DNA of 64,000 nt from SZUA-592 sp041556555. Its GTDB lineage: Bacteria > Pseudomonadota > Gammaproteobacteria > Eutrophobiales > Eutrophobiaceae. Where the stretch lies: the NCBI GenBank assembly GCA_041556555.1, contig JBFFIE010000001.1, positions 87,072 through 151,071 on the forward strand, given 5' to 3'. Below the pieces are notes generated by a model. That model saw nothing but the letters and a program-made list of their open reading frames with translations, had not been told where the DNA came from and did not search any database. The position numbers were made by a program, and so were the translations under genes. Of this stretch, positions 24,907 through 33,447 are shown one piece after another. Each line of letters opens with the position of its first letter. Position 1 is the first letter of the stretch.

Positions 24907-26291
24907 GTGTCAAGTTAACCGAATTACCCTATCACCGGGATTCATCACAGCTTTTTACGCTGATTGCTCATGAACCTTGGAGTATTTTCCTGGACAGTGG
25001 CTTTCCGAACATTGATCTCGGCCGTTACGATATCCTGGCATGCCGCCCATTCATAACATTGACCACACGTGGTCAGCTAACCATGATTACTGACCCCCAA
25101 GGCAAAGAGGAACAATCGAATGTTGATCCCTTTGCGCTGGTAAAGGAATACCTGGGAGCAAAAGAAGAAAATTTTACCGGCTTGCCCTTTTGTGGTGGGG
25201 CGCTGGGTTATTTCGCCTATGATCTCGGCAGGCGCATTGAGTCTCTGCCCGTGATTGCCACTGATGACCTGCCCTTACCGGACATGGCGATCGGGATTTA
25301 TGACTGGGCGGTGGTCGTCGATCATCATCAGCGACGTAGCTGGCTCGTGGGTAATTGCCGTGATACCCGAACCATTGAACAATGGCAGGAACTGGTTCAG
25401 CTTTTTAATACACCTGTAAAAAAACAGACACCGTATTTCACACCGCGTACAGAAATTACATCTAACCTTGACAAGCCCGCTTACGAAAAAGCGTTTTGTA
25501 AAATAAAACATTACATTCATGAAGGTGATTGTTACCAGGTCAACCTGGCGCAGCGTTTCATGATAGAGGTCAGTGGTTCGCACTGGGATGCCTATACTCG
25601 TCTGCGTTCGCTTAATCCAGCACCGTTTGCCGCCTATATGCATACTCCTGATGGCGCGGTATTGAGTTCATCACCTGAACGTTTTTTGAAAGTAACGGGT
25701 GGTTTGGTTGAAACCAGGCCGATCAAGGGTACCCGTCGGCGCTCGTCCTATGCCTATGAAGACAAGGCCCTGGCGGTTGAGCTCCTGGAGAGCGAAAAGG
25801 ACAGGGCTGAGAATGTCATGATTGTGGATCTACTTCGCAATGACCTTGGAAAAAATTGTATTAATGGCACAGTTTCTGTACCAAAATTATTTGCACTTGA
25901 AAGTTATGCAACTGTTCATCATCTTGTCAGTACGGTAACGGGTCAGTTGAAACCGGATCGCCACGCAGTGGATTTACTGCGTGGATGTTTCCCCGGCGGT
26001 TCGATTACCGGTGCCCCAAAACTGAGGTCGATGGAAATCATTGAAGAACTGGAACCCCATCGCCGTACCGTATATTGCGGATCCATGGGATACATCGGGT
26101 TTGATGGCAACATGGACTGCAATATTGCCATACGTACTCTGGTGCATCACCAGGACAAGATGTATTGCTGGGCAGGAGGAGGCATAATCAATGATTCAGT
26201 AATGGAATCTGAATACCAGGAATGCTATGACAAGGCGGCCGCGCTATTGAAATTGCTGGAGAAAAAACAAATAAAAGACATGGCCAGTTGA
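24903..26291 (+). CDS. pabB: Aminodeoxychorismate synthase component I
   Basis: Converts chorismate and ammonia into 4-amino-4-deoxychorismate, precursor of p-aminobenzoate for folate and, here, for methanopterin. The 462 residues belong to the anthranilate synthase component I fold. Blocks are IFLDSGFPN near the N-terminus, FCGGALGYFAYDLGRRIE, the chorismate-binding domain with KIKHYIHEGDCYQVNLAQRF, SSSPERFLKV, RPIKGTRRR, MIVDLLRNDLGK, GCFPGGSITGAPKLRSMEII and RTVYCGSMGYIGFDG. The PIKGT motif is that of PabB; TrpE would read PIAGT. The start is TTG at 24903 overlapping the previous stop. Location among MfnF/MfnE-like genes ties it to C1-cofactor synthesis. Confidence 0.93.
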   Translation: MSVKLTELPYHRDSSQLFTLIAHEPWSIFLDSGFPNIDLGRYDILACRPFITLTTRGQLTMITDPQGKEEQSNVDPFALVKEYLGAKEENFTGLPFCGGALGYFAYDLGRRIESLPVIATDDLPLPDMAIGIYDWAVVVDHHQRRSWLVGNCRDTRTIEQWQELVQLFNTPVKKQTPYFTPRTEITSNLDKPAYEKAFCKIKHYIHEGDCYQVNLAQRFMIEVSGSHWDAYTRLRSLNPAPFAAYMHTPDGAVLSSSPERFLKVTGGLVETRPIKGTRRRSSYAYEDKALAVELLESEKDRAENVMIVDLLRNDLGKNCINGTVSVPKLFALESYATVHHLVSTVTGQLKPDRHAVDLLRGCFPGGSITGAPKLRSMEIIEELEPHRRTVYCGSMGYIGFDGNMDCNIAIRTLVHHQDKMYCWAGGGIINDSVMESEYQECYDKAAALLKLLEKKQIKDMAS

Positions 26292-26911
26292 TGTGGGTGC
26301 TTAAGCTGGGTGGTAGTTTGCTGGAGACCGGAGACTTACCGGAGACTCTGAAGCAATTGTCCGAACACGGGGCAGGACAAGTCGTGATAGTTCCCGGGGG
26401 TGGCGTATTCGCCGATCAGGTCAGGCTGCTTTATGAGGAGCTGAAACTGGATGACCTCACAGCGCATAGACTTGCCCTCAGAGCAATGGAAGAATTCGGG
26501 GATCTCCTGATTACCATGAACCCTTGCTTGCATGCTGCCGAGTCCCTTGAAGCAATCAACCACTGGCTTGATCAGAAACAGATCCCGGTCTGGTTTCCGT
26601 ACAAAATGACATTTGATAATCCTGCGATCAAGGCCAGCTGGGACATTACCTCGGACAGTCTTTCCTTCTGGCTTGCCAGCCAGCTTGAATGTCAGAATCT
26701 GGTCTTGTTAAAGCCGGCAGAACCTCAGGAGAATAACTACAGCGCCGCGTATTTATCGAGTTCGGGATTCATCGACGAAGCATTCGGTGACATGTTGGTC
26801 GACACGTTTGTAAAACCCTGGTGGCTGTATTACAAGTATTTATCGTCTTTTCTTGACCTGCTGGAAAATAAAAATCCTGAATCAACTCACCTGAAGCCTA
26901 TTACCACTTAA
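26291..26911 (+). CDS. mfnE: Amino-acid-kinase-family protein, MfnE-like (methylofuran biosynthesis)
   Basis: Small member of the aspartate/glutamate/uridylate kinase superfamily, 206 residues. Archaeal MfnE of this fold phosphorylates the aminomethyl-furan phosphate to its diphosphate. Seen are the phosphate-binding start WVLKLGGSLLE, VVIVPGGGVFADQVR, and the C-terminal FVKPWWLYYK. The ATG at 26291 shares its first base with the last base of the pabB stop (TGATG); the alternative TTG at 26288 adds one residue. It ends the operon and converges on mltF with a 12-base gap. The assignment combines fold and context. Confidence 0.8.
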   Translation: MWVLKLGGSLLETGDLPETLKQLSEHGAGQVVIVPGGGVFADQVRLLYEELKLDDLTAHRLALRAMEEFGDLLITMNPCLHAAESLEAINHWLDQKQIPVWFPYKMTFDNPAIKASWDITSDSLSFWLASQLECQNLVLLKPAEPQENNYSAAYLSSSGFIDEAFGDMLVDTFVKPWWLYYKYLSSFLDLLENKNPESTHLKPITT

Positions 26912-26923
26912 TTTCTCAGAGTC

Positions 26924-28282
26924 TCACTGAAATTCATTTTCGAGTATGTGCTGATATTCGCGGATTCGTTGGACATAACGAACTGGTTCATTTCCCCTTG
27001 CGTAACCGTAACGCAGCTTTTTATATACCGATTTTCTTGAGAGCAGGGGCAATACCTCACGAATATCACTCCACATGTAAGGATTATTGCCCTGTTGTCG
27101 TGCCAGGGTTTGTGCATCATGAATATGACCACGGCCGATATTATATGCGGCCAGTGCAAGCCAGGTGAGATCAGGTTCATGCACGAGATTTTCATCAAAG
27201 CGTTTTTTCATCTTGGCCAAGTACTTTGCTCCACCCATGATACTCTGTTCCGGGTTCAGACGATCTTCAACGCCCATGGCATGCGCCGTATTAATGGTCA
27301 GCATCATGATGCCACGTACCCCGGTAGGGCTTTTGGCCCTGGGATTCCAATGTGATTCTTGGTAGGCCTGTGCAGCCAATAGTGTAAACGGAAGTTCGTA
27401 TTTTTCACTGGCATTTTCGAAATATTTCCTGTACTTGGGAAGGCGGTTGTCGATGCGTTTGAGAAATTTGCGTATATCGACATAATCAAAGGCCTCAAAG
27501 AAACCATAATATTTTTCCATTACCCGGGCATGATTGCCGCTCTTTTTATAGTTTGCCAGCCAGAGATCCATTTCTTTTTTCAGATCAGTTTGTGCCTCGT
27601 TCATTACCCATCCCAGTTGTTGTACTCTGGAAAGATTGAATGGCGCAATTAATTCAGGGTAATAACGGCGATTTATGTCGACCACATTTGAATCAGCAAC
27701 CGTGCAATCAATCTTTCGCTCCCATACGTCCTCCAGTAATTGCACAGTTGTCACATCGCTGGTTTCTTCCCAATGAAGTTCCGGATAATCTTTTTTTAAA
27801 GCAGTCAATAACTCGCTATAACTGCTTTTGGCAATTACCTTGATATCCAGTCCAACAAGTTCAGCAACGGATTCCGGTTGGACATTATCACGACGGCAAA
27901 CGACCTGTTGCGTGACGTCCTGGTATGGTTTACTGAATAAATATTTTTTCTGACGTTCCGGTGTAATCGTGATTGTTGCAGCGGCAAGATCGCCATTGCC
28001 CTTGTCCAGTTCTTCAAAAATATCTTTCAGTGAATCCTCAATTTCAAATTCAACTTCAACACCGAGATGTTTGGCAAAAGACGTCATCATGTCATATTCA
28101 GGGCCAGTGGGATTCCCTTCACGATCAATGTACCAGATGGTGGGTGCATTTTCAGACAGGACGATGAGCGTACCAGAATCTTTTATGTCCTTGAGTGATC
28201 TTGTAGCAGTAGTTCCTGAATCACAGCCGCTGATTGTAAATAGTAAAATAAAAAATAATGCGGCAGTGAGCCGATCAACCAT
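26924..28282 (-). CDS. mltF: Membrane-bound lytic murein transglycosylase F
   Basis: Periplasmic lipoprotein that cleaves peptidoglycan glycan strands. The 452 residues start with a lipoprotein signal peptide ending in the lipobox TISGC (Cys20). A solute-binding-protein-like regulatory domain covers about 35-265 (GTLIVLSENAPTIWYID, GDLAAATITITPERQK), and a C-terminal SLT domain has the catalytic Glu in AAQAYQESHWNPRAKS, then GVRGIMMLT and LALAAYNIGRGH. Length and two-domain layout are those of MltF. It stands alone on the minus strand, convergent to the methylofuran operon. Confidence 0.95.
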   Translation of the reverse strand: MVDRLTAALFFILLFTISGCDSGTTATRSLKDIKDSGTLIVLSENAPTIWYIDREGNPTGPEYDMMTSFAKHLGVEVEFEIEDSLKDIFEELDKGNGDLAAATITITPERQKKYLFSKPYQDVTQQVVCRRDNVQPESVAELVGLDIKVIAKSSYSELLTALKKDYPELHWEETSDVTTVQLLEDVWERKIDCTVADSNVVDINRRYYPELIAPFNLSRVQQLGWVMNEAQTDLKKEMDLWLANYKKSGNHARVMEKYYGFFEAFDYVDIRKFLKRIDNRLPKYRKYFENASEKYELPFTLLAAQAYQESHWNPRAKSPTGVRGIMMLTINTAHAMGVEDRLNPEQSIMGGAKYLAKMKKRFDENLVHEPDLTWLALAAYNIGRGHIHDAQTLARQQGNNPYMWSDIREVLPLLSRKSVYKKLRYGYARGNEPVRYVQRIREYQHILENEFQ

Positions 28283-28433
28283 AGTCCCTCTCCGGTTGAG
28301 GTTCTGTGATTATTAAATGATGAGCGAACCTGATGCCAACTTACTTTAATACCACTCGGGTATCAAGCTTGCTGACAGGCTGGAGAAATGATAACGAAAA
28401 TGAAATAGCCGCAAGATGGGCTGGAATGCTGAA

Positions 28434-28652
28434 TTAGTACAGTTTTACCAGTACTTCTTCATTACTTACCAGTAAGCGTCTCACCATGCCAAACAGTTCC
28501 TCACCGAGTACACGAATGTCGTAAACCCGGTACCAGTCGCCTTCACGGACAATGCTGCCCTGTTCAATAAGCTCATATACGCGTGGCGTTGCAGATATGG
28601 GTGTTTTAGGGGCATGCCAACGGGATGATTTTGGTGAATTTTTACTGGTCAT
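28434..28652 (-). CDS. Small protein of unknown function
   Basis: A 72-residue basic N-terminus / mixed C-terminus protein with no family I recognise. The stretch RVYELIEQGSIVREGDWYRVYDIRVLGEELFGMVRRLL suggests a small winged or beta-hairpin fold. It has no signal peptide and no cysteines. A GGGGGAACC-like purine-rich stretch lies just upstream. It lies between mltF and the nrd genes with its own short flanks, and may be an unrelated small regulator. Coding status is moderately supported by its clean start and complex composition. Confidence 0.55.
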   Translation of the reverse strand: MTSKNSPKSSRWHAPKTPISATPRVYELIEQGSIVREGDWYRVYDIRVLGEELFGMVRRLLVSNEEVLVKLY

Positions 28653-28732
28653 GGTTCCCCCGGTTCCATATCAACTATAATTTGAAAGAGGACTCCCACA
28701 TCATGCGGGCAGCCCTCTGACAGAATAAGAAG

Positions 28733-28766
28733 GCCTGGTATCCGGAAGAGGCTGGAGATACCAGGC
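28733..28766 (-). terminator. Terminator-like hairpin downstream of nrdB
   Basis: Perfect 10-base inverted repeat GCCTGGTATC / GATACCAGGC with a 14-base loop, 67 bases after the nrdB stop and followed on the minus strand by CTTCTTATTCT. A second small inverted repeat (GTCGAG/CTCGAC, 28771-28789) lies between it and nrdB. It may terminate nrdAB or form a stable 3' end. Confidence 0.45.
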
Positions 28767-28832
28767 AATAGTCGAGCATCCATCTCGACTTCCCGCTACG
28801 GCGGTCACGGTAAGGCAAACTTTTTCAGCACC

Positions 28833-30095
28833 CTAGTCCCAGGTGAGAGTTCCACCTGTCTGATATTCCGTCACGCGCGTTTCAAAAAAGTTCTTCTCTT
28901 TTTTCAGGTCCATTAATTCACTCATCCACGGGAACGGATTGCTTGCCTTGGGATATTGTTCCGGCAGGCCAATCTGTGCACAGCGGCGGTTGGCAATGAA
29001 CTTGAGATAATCTTCAAACATCTTGGCATTCAGGCCGAGCACGCCACGCGGCATGGTGTCATAGGCATAGCGTATTTCCAGATCAACGGACTGCTTGATC
29101 ATCTTTATGATTTCCTGCTTAAAGTCTTCCGTCCACAGATGCGGATTCTCGATCTTGATCTGGTTGATGACATCAATACCGAAATTCATGTGCATGGATT
29201 CATCACGCAGGATGTACTGGAACTGCTCGGCACAGCCGGTCATCTTGTTACGCCGACCCATGGACAGGACCTGTACAAACCCGACATAGAAAAAGATGCC
29301 CTCGAAGATCACATAGAAGGCAATCAGGTCGCGGAGCAGGCGTTGATCATCTTCAGTGGTGCCGGTATGGAAATTCGGATCCCCCAGGCTCTTGGTGTAT
29401 TTCATCGCCCAGGATGCCTTGTCATGGATCGAAGGGATTTCACGGTACATATTAAAGACCTCGGCCTCATCCAGCCCCAGGGATTCCACGCAGTACTGGT
29501 AGGCATGGGTATGCAGGGCTTCTTCAAAGGCCTGGCGTAGCAGGTACTGGCGACATTCCGGGTTGGTGATATGCCGGTATACGGCCAGCACCAGGTTATT
29601 GGCCACCAGTGAATCGGCGGAGGCAAAGAAACCCAGATTGCGCTTGATGATGGTACGCTCATCTTCGGTCAGGCCCTGCGGATTTTTCCACAAGGCAATG
29701 TCAGCGTTCATGTTGATTTCCTGGGGCATCCAGTGGTTGGCACAGCCATCAAGATACTTCTGCCAGGCCCACTTGTACTTGAATGGAACCAGCTGGTTCA
29801 GGTCGGCCTTGCAGTTGATCATCTGTTTGTCATCGACCGTAATGCGATCTGCACCAAACTCGATTTCCTCGAGTCCGGTCACGCCATGTTGTTCTTCATG
29901 GGACTCCGGTTGCGGTACCGGCGAGTGCTCGTCGCTGGCTTTCAGGGAATACACATCAGCGGGTACCGTCGGTTCATCAGAAATATCCTCTTCCTCAGCG
30001 GGCTCATAAGCCGGTTGCACGCGTTTAACCATGGGTTTCCTGGTTTGAGTGTTTGCTGTTCTGACGGCAGCTAATGGATCATCCCAATTCAACAT
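28833..30095 (-). CDS. nrdB: Class I ribonucleotide reductase, small (radical) subunit
   Basis: Generates the diiron-tyrosyl radical used by NrdA to make deoxyribonucleotides. The protein has 420 residues. The first roughly 75 are acidic and low-complexity, an extension absent from E. coli NrdB. The ferritin-like core has the first carboxylate in FFASADSLVANN, then EEALHTHAYQY, where Glu, His and the radical Tyr keep the E. coli Glu115/His118/Tyr122 spacing. FEGIFFYVGF and RDESMHMNF complete the diiron ligands. The radical tyrosine argues against class Ic. The C-terminal tail ending TLTWD would dock to NrdA. It follows nrdA by 52 bases on the minus strand. Confidence 0.95.
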   Translation of the reverse strand: MLNWDDPLAAVRTANTQTRKPMVKRVQPAYEPAEEEDISDEPTVPADVYSLKASDEHSPVPQPESHEEQHGVTGLEEIEFGADRITVDDKQMINCKADLNQLVPFKYKWAWQKYLDGCANHWMPQEINMNADIALWKNPQGLTEDERTIIKRNLGFFASADSLVANNLVLAVYRHITNPECRQYLLRQAFEEALHTHAYQYCVESLGLDEAEVFNMYREIPSIHDKASWAMKYTKSLGDPNFHTGTTEDDQRLLRDLIAFYVIFEGIFFYVGFVQVLSMGRRNKMTGCAEQFQYILRDESMHMNFGIDVINQIKIENPHLWTEDFKQEIIKMIKQSVDLEIRYAYDTMPRGVLGLNAKMFEDYLKFIANRRCAQIGLPEQYPKASNPFPWMSELMDLKKEKNFFETRVTEYQTGGTLTWD

Positions 30096-30147
30096 TATTT
30101 AATTCCTCCGACGTTAACTTTTCGCGTTCAACTTTTTTGTTTATTCC

Positions 30148-33063
30148 TTACTGGCAGGCCTCACAATCCGGATCGTCGATAGAGCAGGCCTCGGGGGCGT
30201 TGTTATCCCTGTTAACCGCAGCCAGTTTGTTTTCCCGGCCACCGGACAAGGTGCTCTTCTCAACGTGGGTTGCACCCATGCTGCGCAGGTAATAGGTGGT
30301 CTTCAGACCCCTGATCCAGGCCAGCTTGTAGAGATTGTCGAGTTTCTTGCCATCCGGGTTGGACATGTACAGGTTCAGTGACTGTGCCTGGTCTATCCAT
30401 TTTTGCCGGCGTGCTGCCGCTTCAACCAGCCAGCGCGGATCGATCTCAAAGGCCGTGGCATACAACTGCTTGATATCGTCCGGGATGCGATCAATCGGCA
30501 AGACGCTGCCATCGAAGTACTTCAGATCATTGACCATCACTTCGTCCCACAGATCACGGCTCTTCAGGTCGTGAACCAGGCAGGGATTGATAACCGTAAA
30601 CTCACCGGACAGGTTCGATTTCACGAACAGGTTCTGGTAAGTCGGTTCGATCGACTGGCAGACGCCGCAAATATTGGAAATCGTTGCAGTAGGGGCGATG
30701 GCCATGCAGTTGGAATTACGCATGCCGACAGTCCGGATGCGTTCACGCAGGCTGTCCCAGTCCAGGGTCTGGCTCATATCGGCCTGCAGATACTCCTGGC
30801 GATGTTCGGCCATGAGCTGCAGGGAATCGATAGGCAGTATGCCCTTGCTCCACAGGGAACCCGGGAAGCTGGCATAGGGGCCACGTTCCTCGGCCAGATT
30901 GGTTGAGGCCTTGATGGCATAATAACTAATGGTTTCCATGCTGGTGTCGGCAAATTGCACGGCCTCATCCGAAGCATAAGGCAGCCGCAGCTTGTACAGG
31001 GCATCCTGGAAACCCATGATGCCCATGCCTACCGGACGGTGGCGCAGGTTGGAACGGCGTGCCTGCGGCACACTGTAGTAGTTGTAATCAATCACGTTGT
31101 CCAGCATGCGCATGGCCGTGTTGATCGTCTTTTCCAGTTTTTCCGTGTCCAGCGTCCCCGTGGCCTCGTCGATATGCTGGGCCAGGTTGACAGAACCCAG
31201 GTTGCAAACCGCGATTTCCTCGGTTGAGGTATTCAGGGTGATCTCGGTGCAGAGGTTCGACGAGTGCACCACGCCCGTGTGCTGTTGCGGGGAACGCAAG
31301 TTGCATGGGTCCTTGAAAGTGAACCAGGGATGGCCGGTCTCGAACAGCATGGACAGCATCTTGCGCCAGAGGTCCACAGCCTTGATGCGCTTGAAGTTGC
31401 GGATCTCACCACGGTCGGCCCTGGCTTCGTATTGCAGGTAGGCTTCTTCAAAATCCTTGCCGTAATGATCATGCAGATCCGGGACTTCGTCCGGGGAAAA
31501 CAGGGTCCAGGGACCTCCCTCAGCTACCCGCTTCATGAACAGGTCCGGGATCCAGTTGGCAGTATTCATGTCATGGGTGCGGCGGCGGTCGTCGCCGGTG
31601 TTCTTGCGCAGTTCCAGGAATTCTTCCACGTCTATGTGCCAGGTCTCCAGGTAGGCGCACATGGCGCCCTTGCGCTTGCCTCCCTGGTTAACGGCAACCG
31701 CGGTATCGTTGGCGACTTTCAGGAAGGGCACAACGCCCTGGGATTTGCCGTTGGTGCCCTTGATGTGTGCACCCATGCCCCTGACCGGGGTCCAGTCATT
31801 GCCCAGGCCACCGGCAAATTTCGACAGCAGGGCGTCGTCCTTGATGGCACTGAAGATGCCATCCAGGTCATCCGGCACTGTGGACAGATAACAACTCGAC
31901 AACTGCGGGCGGCAGGTGCCGGAATTGAACAGCGTTGGCGTTGAGCTCATGAAATCAAAGGATGACAACAGTTCGTAGAACTCGATCGCCCGGTTTTCAC
32001 GATCCATCTCGTTAATAGCTAGGCCCATGGCGACACGCATGAAGAAAGCCTGTGGCAATTCGAGGCGGATCCCATCGCAGTGGATGAAGTAGCGGTCATA
32101 GAGGGTTTGCAGACCCAGATACGTAAACTGGTTGTCGCGATCTGCTCGCAATGCTTTGCCCAGCCGTTTCAGATCGTACTTGCCCAGTTCCTCATCCAAC
32201 ATGCCCAGGTCGGCGCCTTTCTGGATGTATCTGGCAAAGTATTCCGGGTAGAGGATCTCCATCTCCCGTTGCGTGGCCTCGGTAGGTTCATCATATAAGA
32301 AGCTCAGGGCCTCGCGCCGCAGGTTGTCCAGTAACAAACGGGCGGTGGCATAGGTGTAATTGGGTTCTTTTTCAATCAAGGTCCGGGCACTCATCACCAG
32401 CGCCGGATTGACATCCTTCTCGTTAACACCGTCAAACAGGTTGCGCAGGGTTTCCTCGATGATGAGCTGCCCGTCCACGCCTGCCAGGCCCTGGCAGGCC
32501 TCAATCACGATGGCCTTCAGGCGGATAACATTCAGCGGGGCCTTGCTGCCGTCAGCCAGGGTCACGCTGACCGGGGTGGCATCCGGCTGCTTGGGCACAA
32601 CCGGGGCCGTGGCGGCCATAGCCGCGGCCCGTTCCTTGGCCCGTTCTTCACGGTAAATGACGTAGGCACGGGCCACTTTCTGCTCACCGGCCCGCATCAA
32701 CGCCAGTTCGACCTGGTCCTGGATGTCCTCGATGTGGACAGTGCCACCGCCGGGCATACGCCGGGTCAGGGCGTATTCAACCTGATCGGCGAGCTCCGCG
32801 ATCTTTTCATGGACACGCCGGGACGCTGCTGCGGCTCGACCCTCCACTTCAAGAAAGGCCTTGGTCATGGCCACGCTGATCTTGCTGCTGTCAAAACGGG
32901 TGACCTTGCCGTTTCTGCGGATCACCCGGTATTCACCGGGCTGATTGGCCTGCAGTTCCAGTGTCTCTTGTGATTTCTGGTCGGGTTGTAATCCTGCGTT
33001 GGTGTGTTTTTCTGTGCCTTTATTCGAGTCCTTGATGGATTCAACCAGTTTTTCAGCCTCCAT
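30148..33063 (-). CDS. nrdA: Class I ribonucleotide reductase, large (catalytic) subunit with two ATP-cones
   Basis: Reduces ribonucleoside diphosphates in the cytoplasm. The 971 residues carry two N-terminal ATP-cone domains, one at about 45-145 (YRVIRRNGKVTRFDSSKI) and a second at about 170-265 (PLNVIRLKAIVIEACQG), a layout known from Pseudomonas-type NrdA. The barrel has the redox cysteines in SGTCRPQLSSC and AVCNLGSVNL, and the active site SSNLCTEI near 603. The tail has the CEACQ thiol pair that re-reduces the active site. GGAGGGG precedes the ATG at 33063. Transcription starts about 100 bases upstream at a promoter overlapped by NrdR boxes. Confidence 0.96.
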   Translation of the reverse strand: MEAEKLVESIKDSNKGTEKHTNAGLQPDQKSQETLELQANQPGEYRVIRRNGKVTRFDSSKISVAMTKAFLEVEGRAAAASRRVHEKIAELADQVEYALTRRMPGGGTVHIEDIQDQVELALMRAGEQKVARAYVIYREERAKERAAAMAATAPVVPKQPDATPVSVTLADGSKAPLNVIRLKAIVIEACQGLAGVDGQLIIEETLRNLFDGVNEKDVNPALVMSARTLIEKEPNYTYATARLLLDNLRREALSFLYDEPTEATQREMEILYPEYFARYIQKGADLGMLDEELGKYDLKRLGKALRADRDNQFTYLGLQTLYDRYFIHCDGIRLELPQAFFMRVAMGLAINEMDRENRAIEFYELLSSFDFMSSTPTLFNSGTCRPQLSSCYLSTVPDDLDGIFSAIKDDALLSKFAGGLGNDWTPVRGMGAHIKGTNGKSQGVVPFLKVANDTAVAVNQGGKRKGAMCAYLETWHIDVEEFLELRKNTGDDRRRTHDMNTANWIPDLFMKRVAEGGPWTLFSPDEVPDLHDHYGKDFEEAYLQYEARADRGEIRNFKRIKAVDLWRKMLSMLFETGHPWFTFKDPCNLRSPQQHTGVVHSSNLCTEITLNTSTEEIAVCNLGSVNLAQHIDEATGTLDTEKLEKTINTAMRMLDNVIDYNYYSVPQARRSNLRHRPVGMGIMGFQDALYKLRLPYASDEAVQFADTSMETISYYAIKASTNLAEERGPYASFPGSLWSKGILPIDSLQLMAEHRQEYLQADMSQTLDWDSLRERIRTVGMRNSNCMAIAPTATISNICGVCQSIEPTYQNLFVKSNLSGEFTVINPCLVHDLKSRDLWDEVMVNDLKYFDGSVLPIDRIPDDIKQLYATAFEIDPRWLVEAAARRQKWIDQAQSLNLYMSNPDGKKLDNLYKLAWIRGLKTTYYLRSMGATHVEKSTLSGGRENKLAAVNRDNNAPEACSIDDPDCEACQ

Positions 33064-33165
33064 TAACCCCTCCGTACTGCGGTTTTATGACATTTTTGTT
33101 TAATTGTGTTCCAAGAAACTTCAAGAATTCTTGGAAAGGCATTGATATTTGTAGGTTAAGCGTGA

Positions 33166-33194
33166 TCTATAGCACCACAAGAAAATGTGGTCAA
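33166..33194 (-). promoter_or_regulatory. Sigma-70 promoter of nrdAB
   Basis: On the minus strand TTGACC (33194-33189) and TATAGA (33171-33166) are separated by exactly 17 bases. The predicted start is about 33159, giving a leader of roughly 95 bases before the nrdA ATG at 33063. Confidence 0.7.
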
Positions 33195-33222
33195 GCGCTT
33201 ATTAAACCACAAGATGATGTGT
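33175..33222. promoter_or_regulatory. Paired NrdR operator boxes
   Basis: Two 16-base imperfect palindromes, CCACAAGAAAATGTGG at 33175-33190 and CCACAAGATGATGTGT at 33207-33222, begin exactly 32 bases apart (about three helical turns). This is the known arrangement for the ATP-cone repressor NrdR. The first covers the -10/-35 spacer and part of the -35, so binding should block the nrdA promoter. Confidence 0.78.
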
Positions 33223-33251
33223 ATTTCCCTGTGCTTAGGCATTGCAAAAGC

Positions 33252-33260
33252 TGTGGATAA
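33252..33260 (-). promoter_or_regulatory. Consensus DnaA box upstream of nrdA
   Basis: TGTGGATAA on the plus strand is the perfect complement of TTATCCACA. It lies about 60 bases upstream of the -35. DnaA is a known regulator of nrdAB in enteric bacteria, so a replication-linked control is plausible. A single box could also occur by chance. Confidence 0.55.
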
Positions 33261-33447
33261 CTAGGCCTCAAAAGTGTTGCTTTGCACCAAAGGCAGGTAA
33301 CTCATACGCTTACAAAGGCGCGACAAAGAAGGACAGGTAATTTTGCAAAAGTGAATAGATCCGTTTGCACGGATCAGGGTGCAAAAAAATTGGGAATTAT
33401 GTGAAAAAGATCAAAAAAATTTTTGTAGGCCTGATTCATGAAATTGA

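Larger units (their letters stand above)
33064..33447. other. Intergenic region upstream of nrdA
   Basis: 384 bases without a gene, A/T-rich. It holds the nrdA promoter, paired NrdR boxes and a DnaA box (listed separately), a 12-base palindrome CAAGAATTCTTG at 33122-33133 in the presumed leader, and a 7-base inverted repeat GATCCGT/ACGGATC at 33358-33375 near the end of the DUF547 gene. I could not assign the last two. Confidence 0.7.

Noticed and set aside
33358..33375. Terminator for the DUF547 gene (GATCCGT/ACGGATC)
   Set aside because: Stable-looking stem but no T-run on the minus strand after it.
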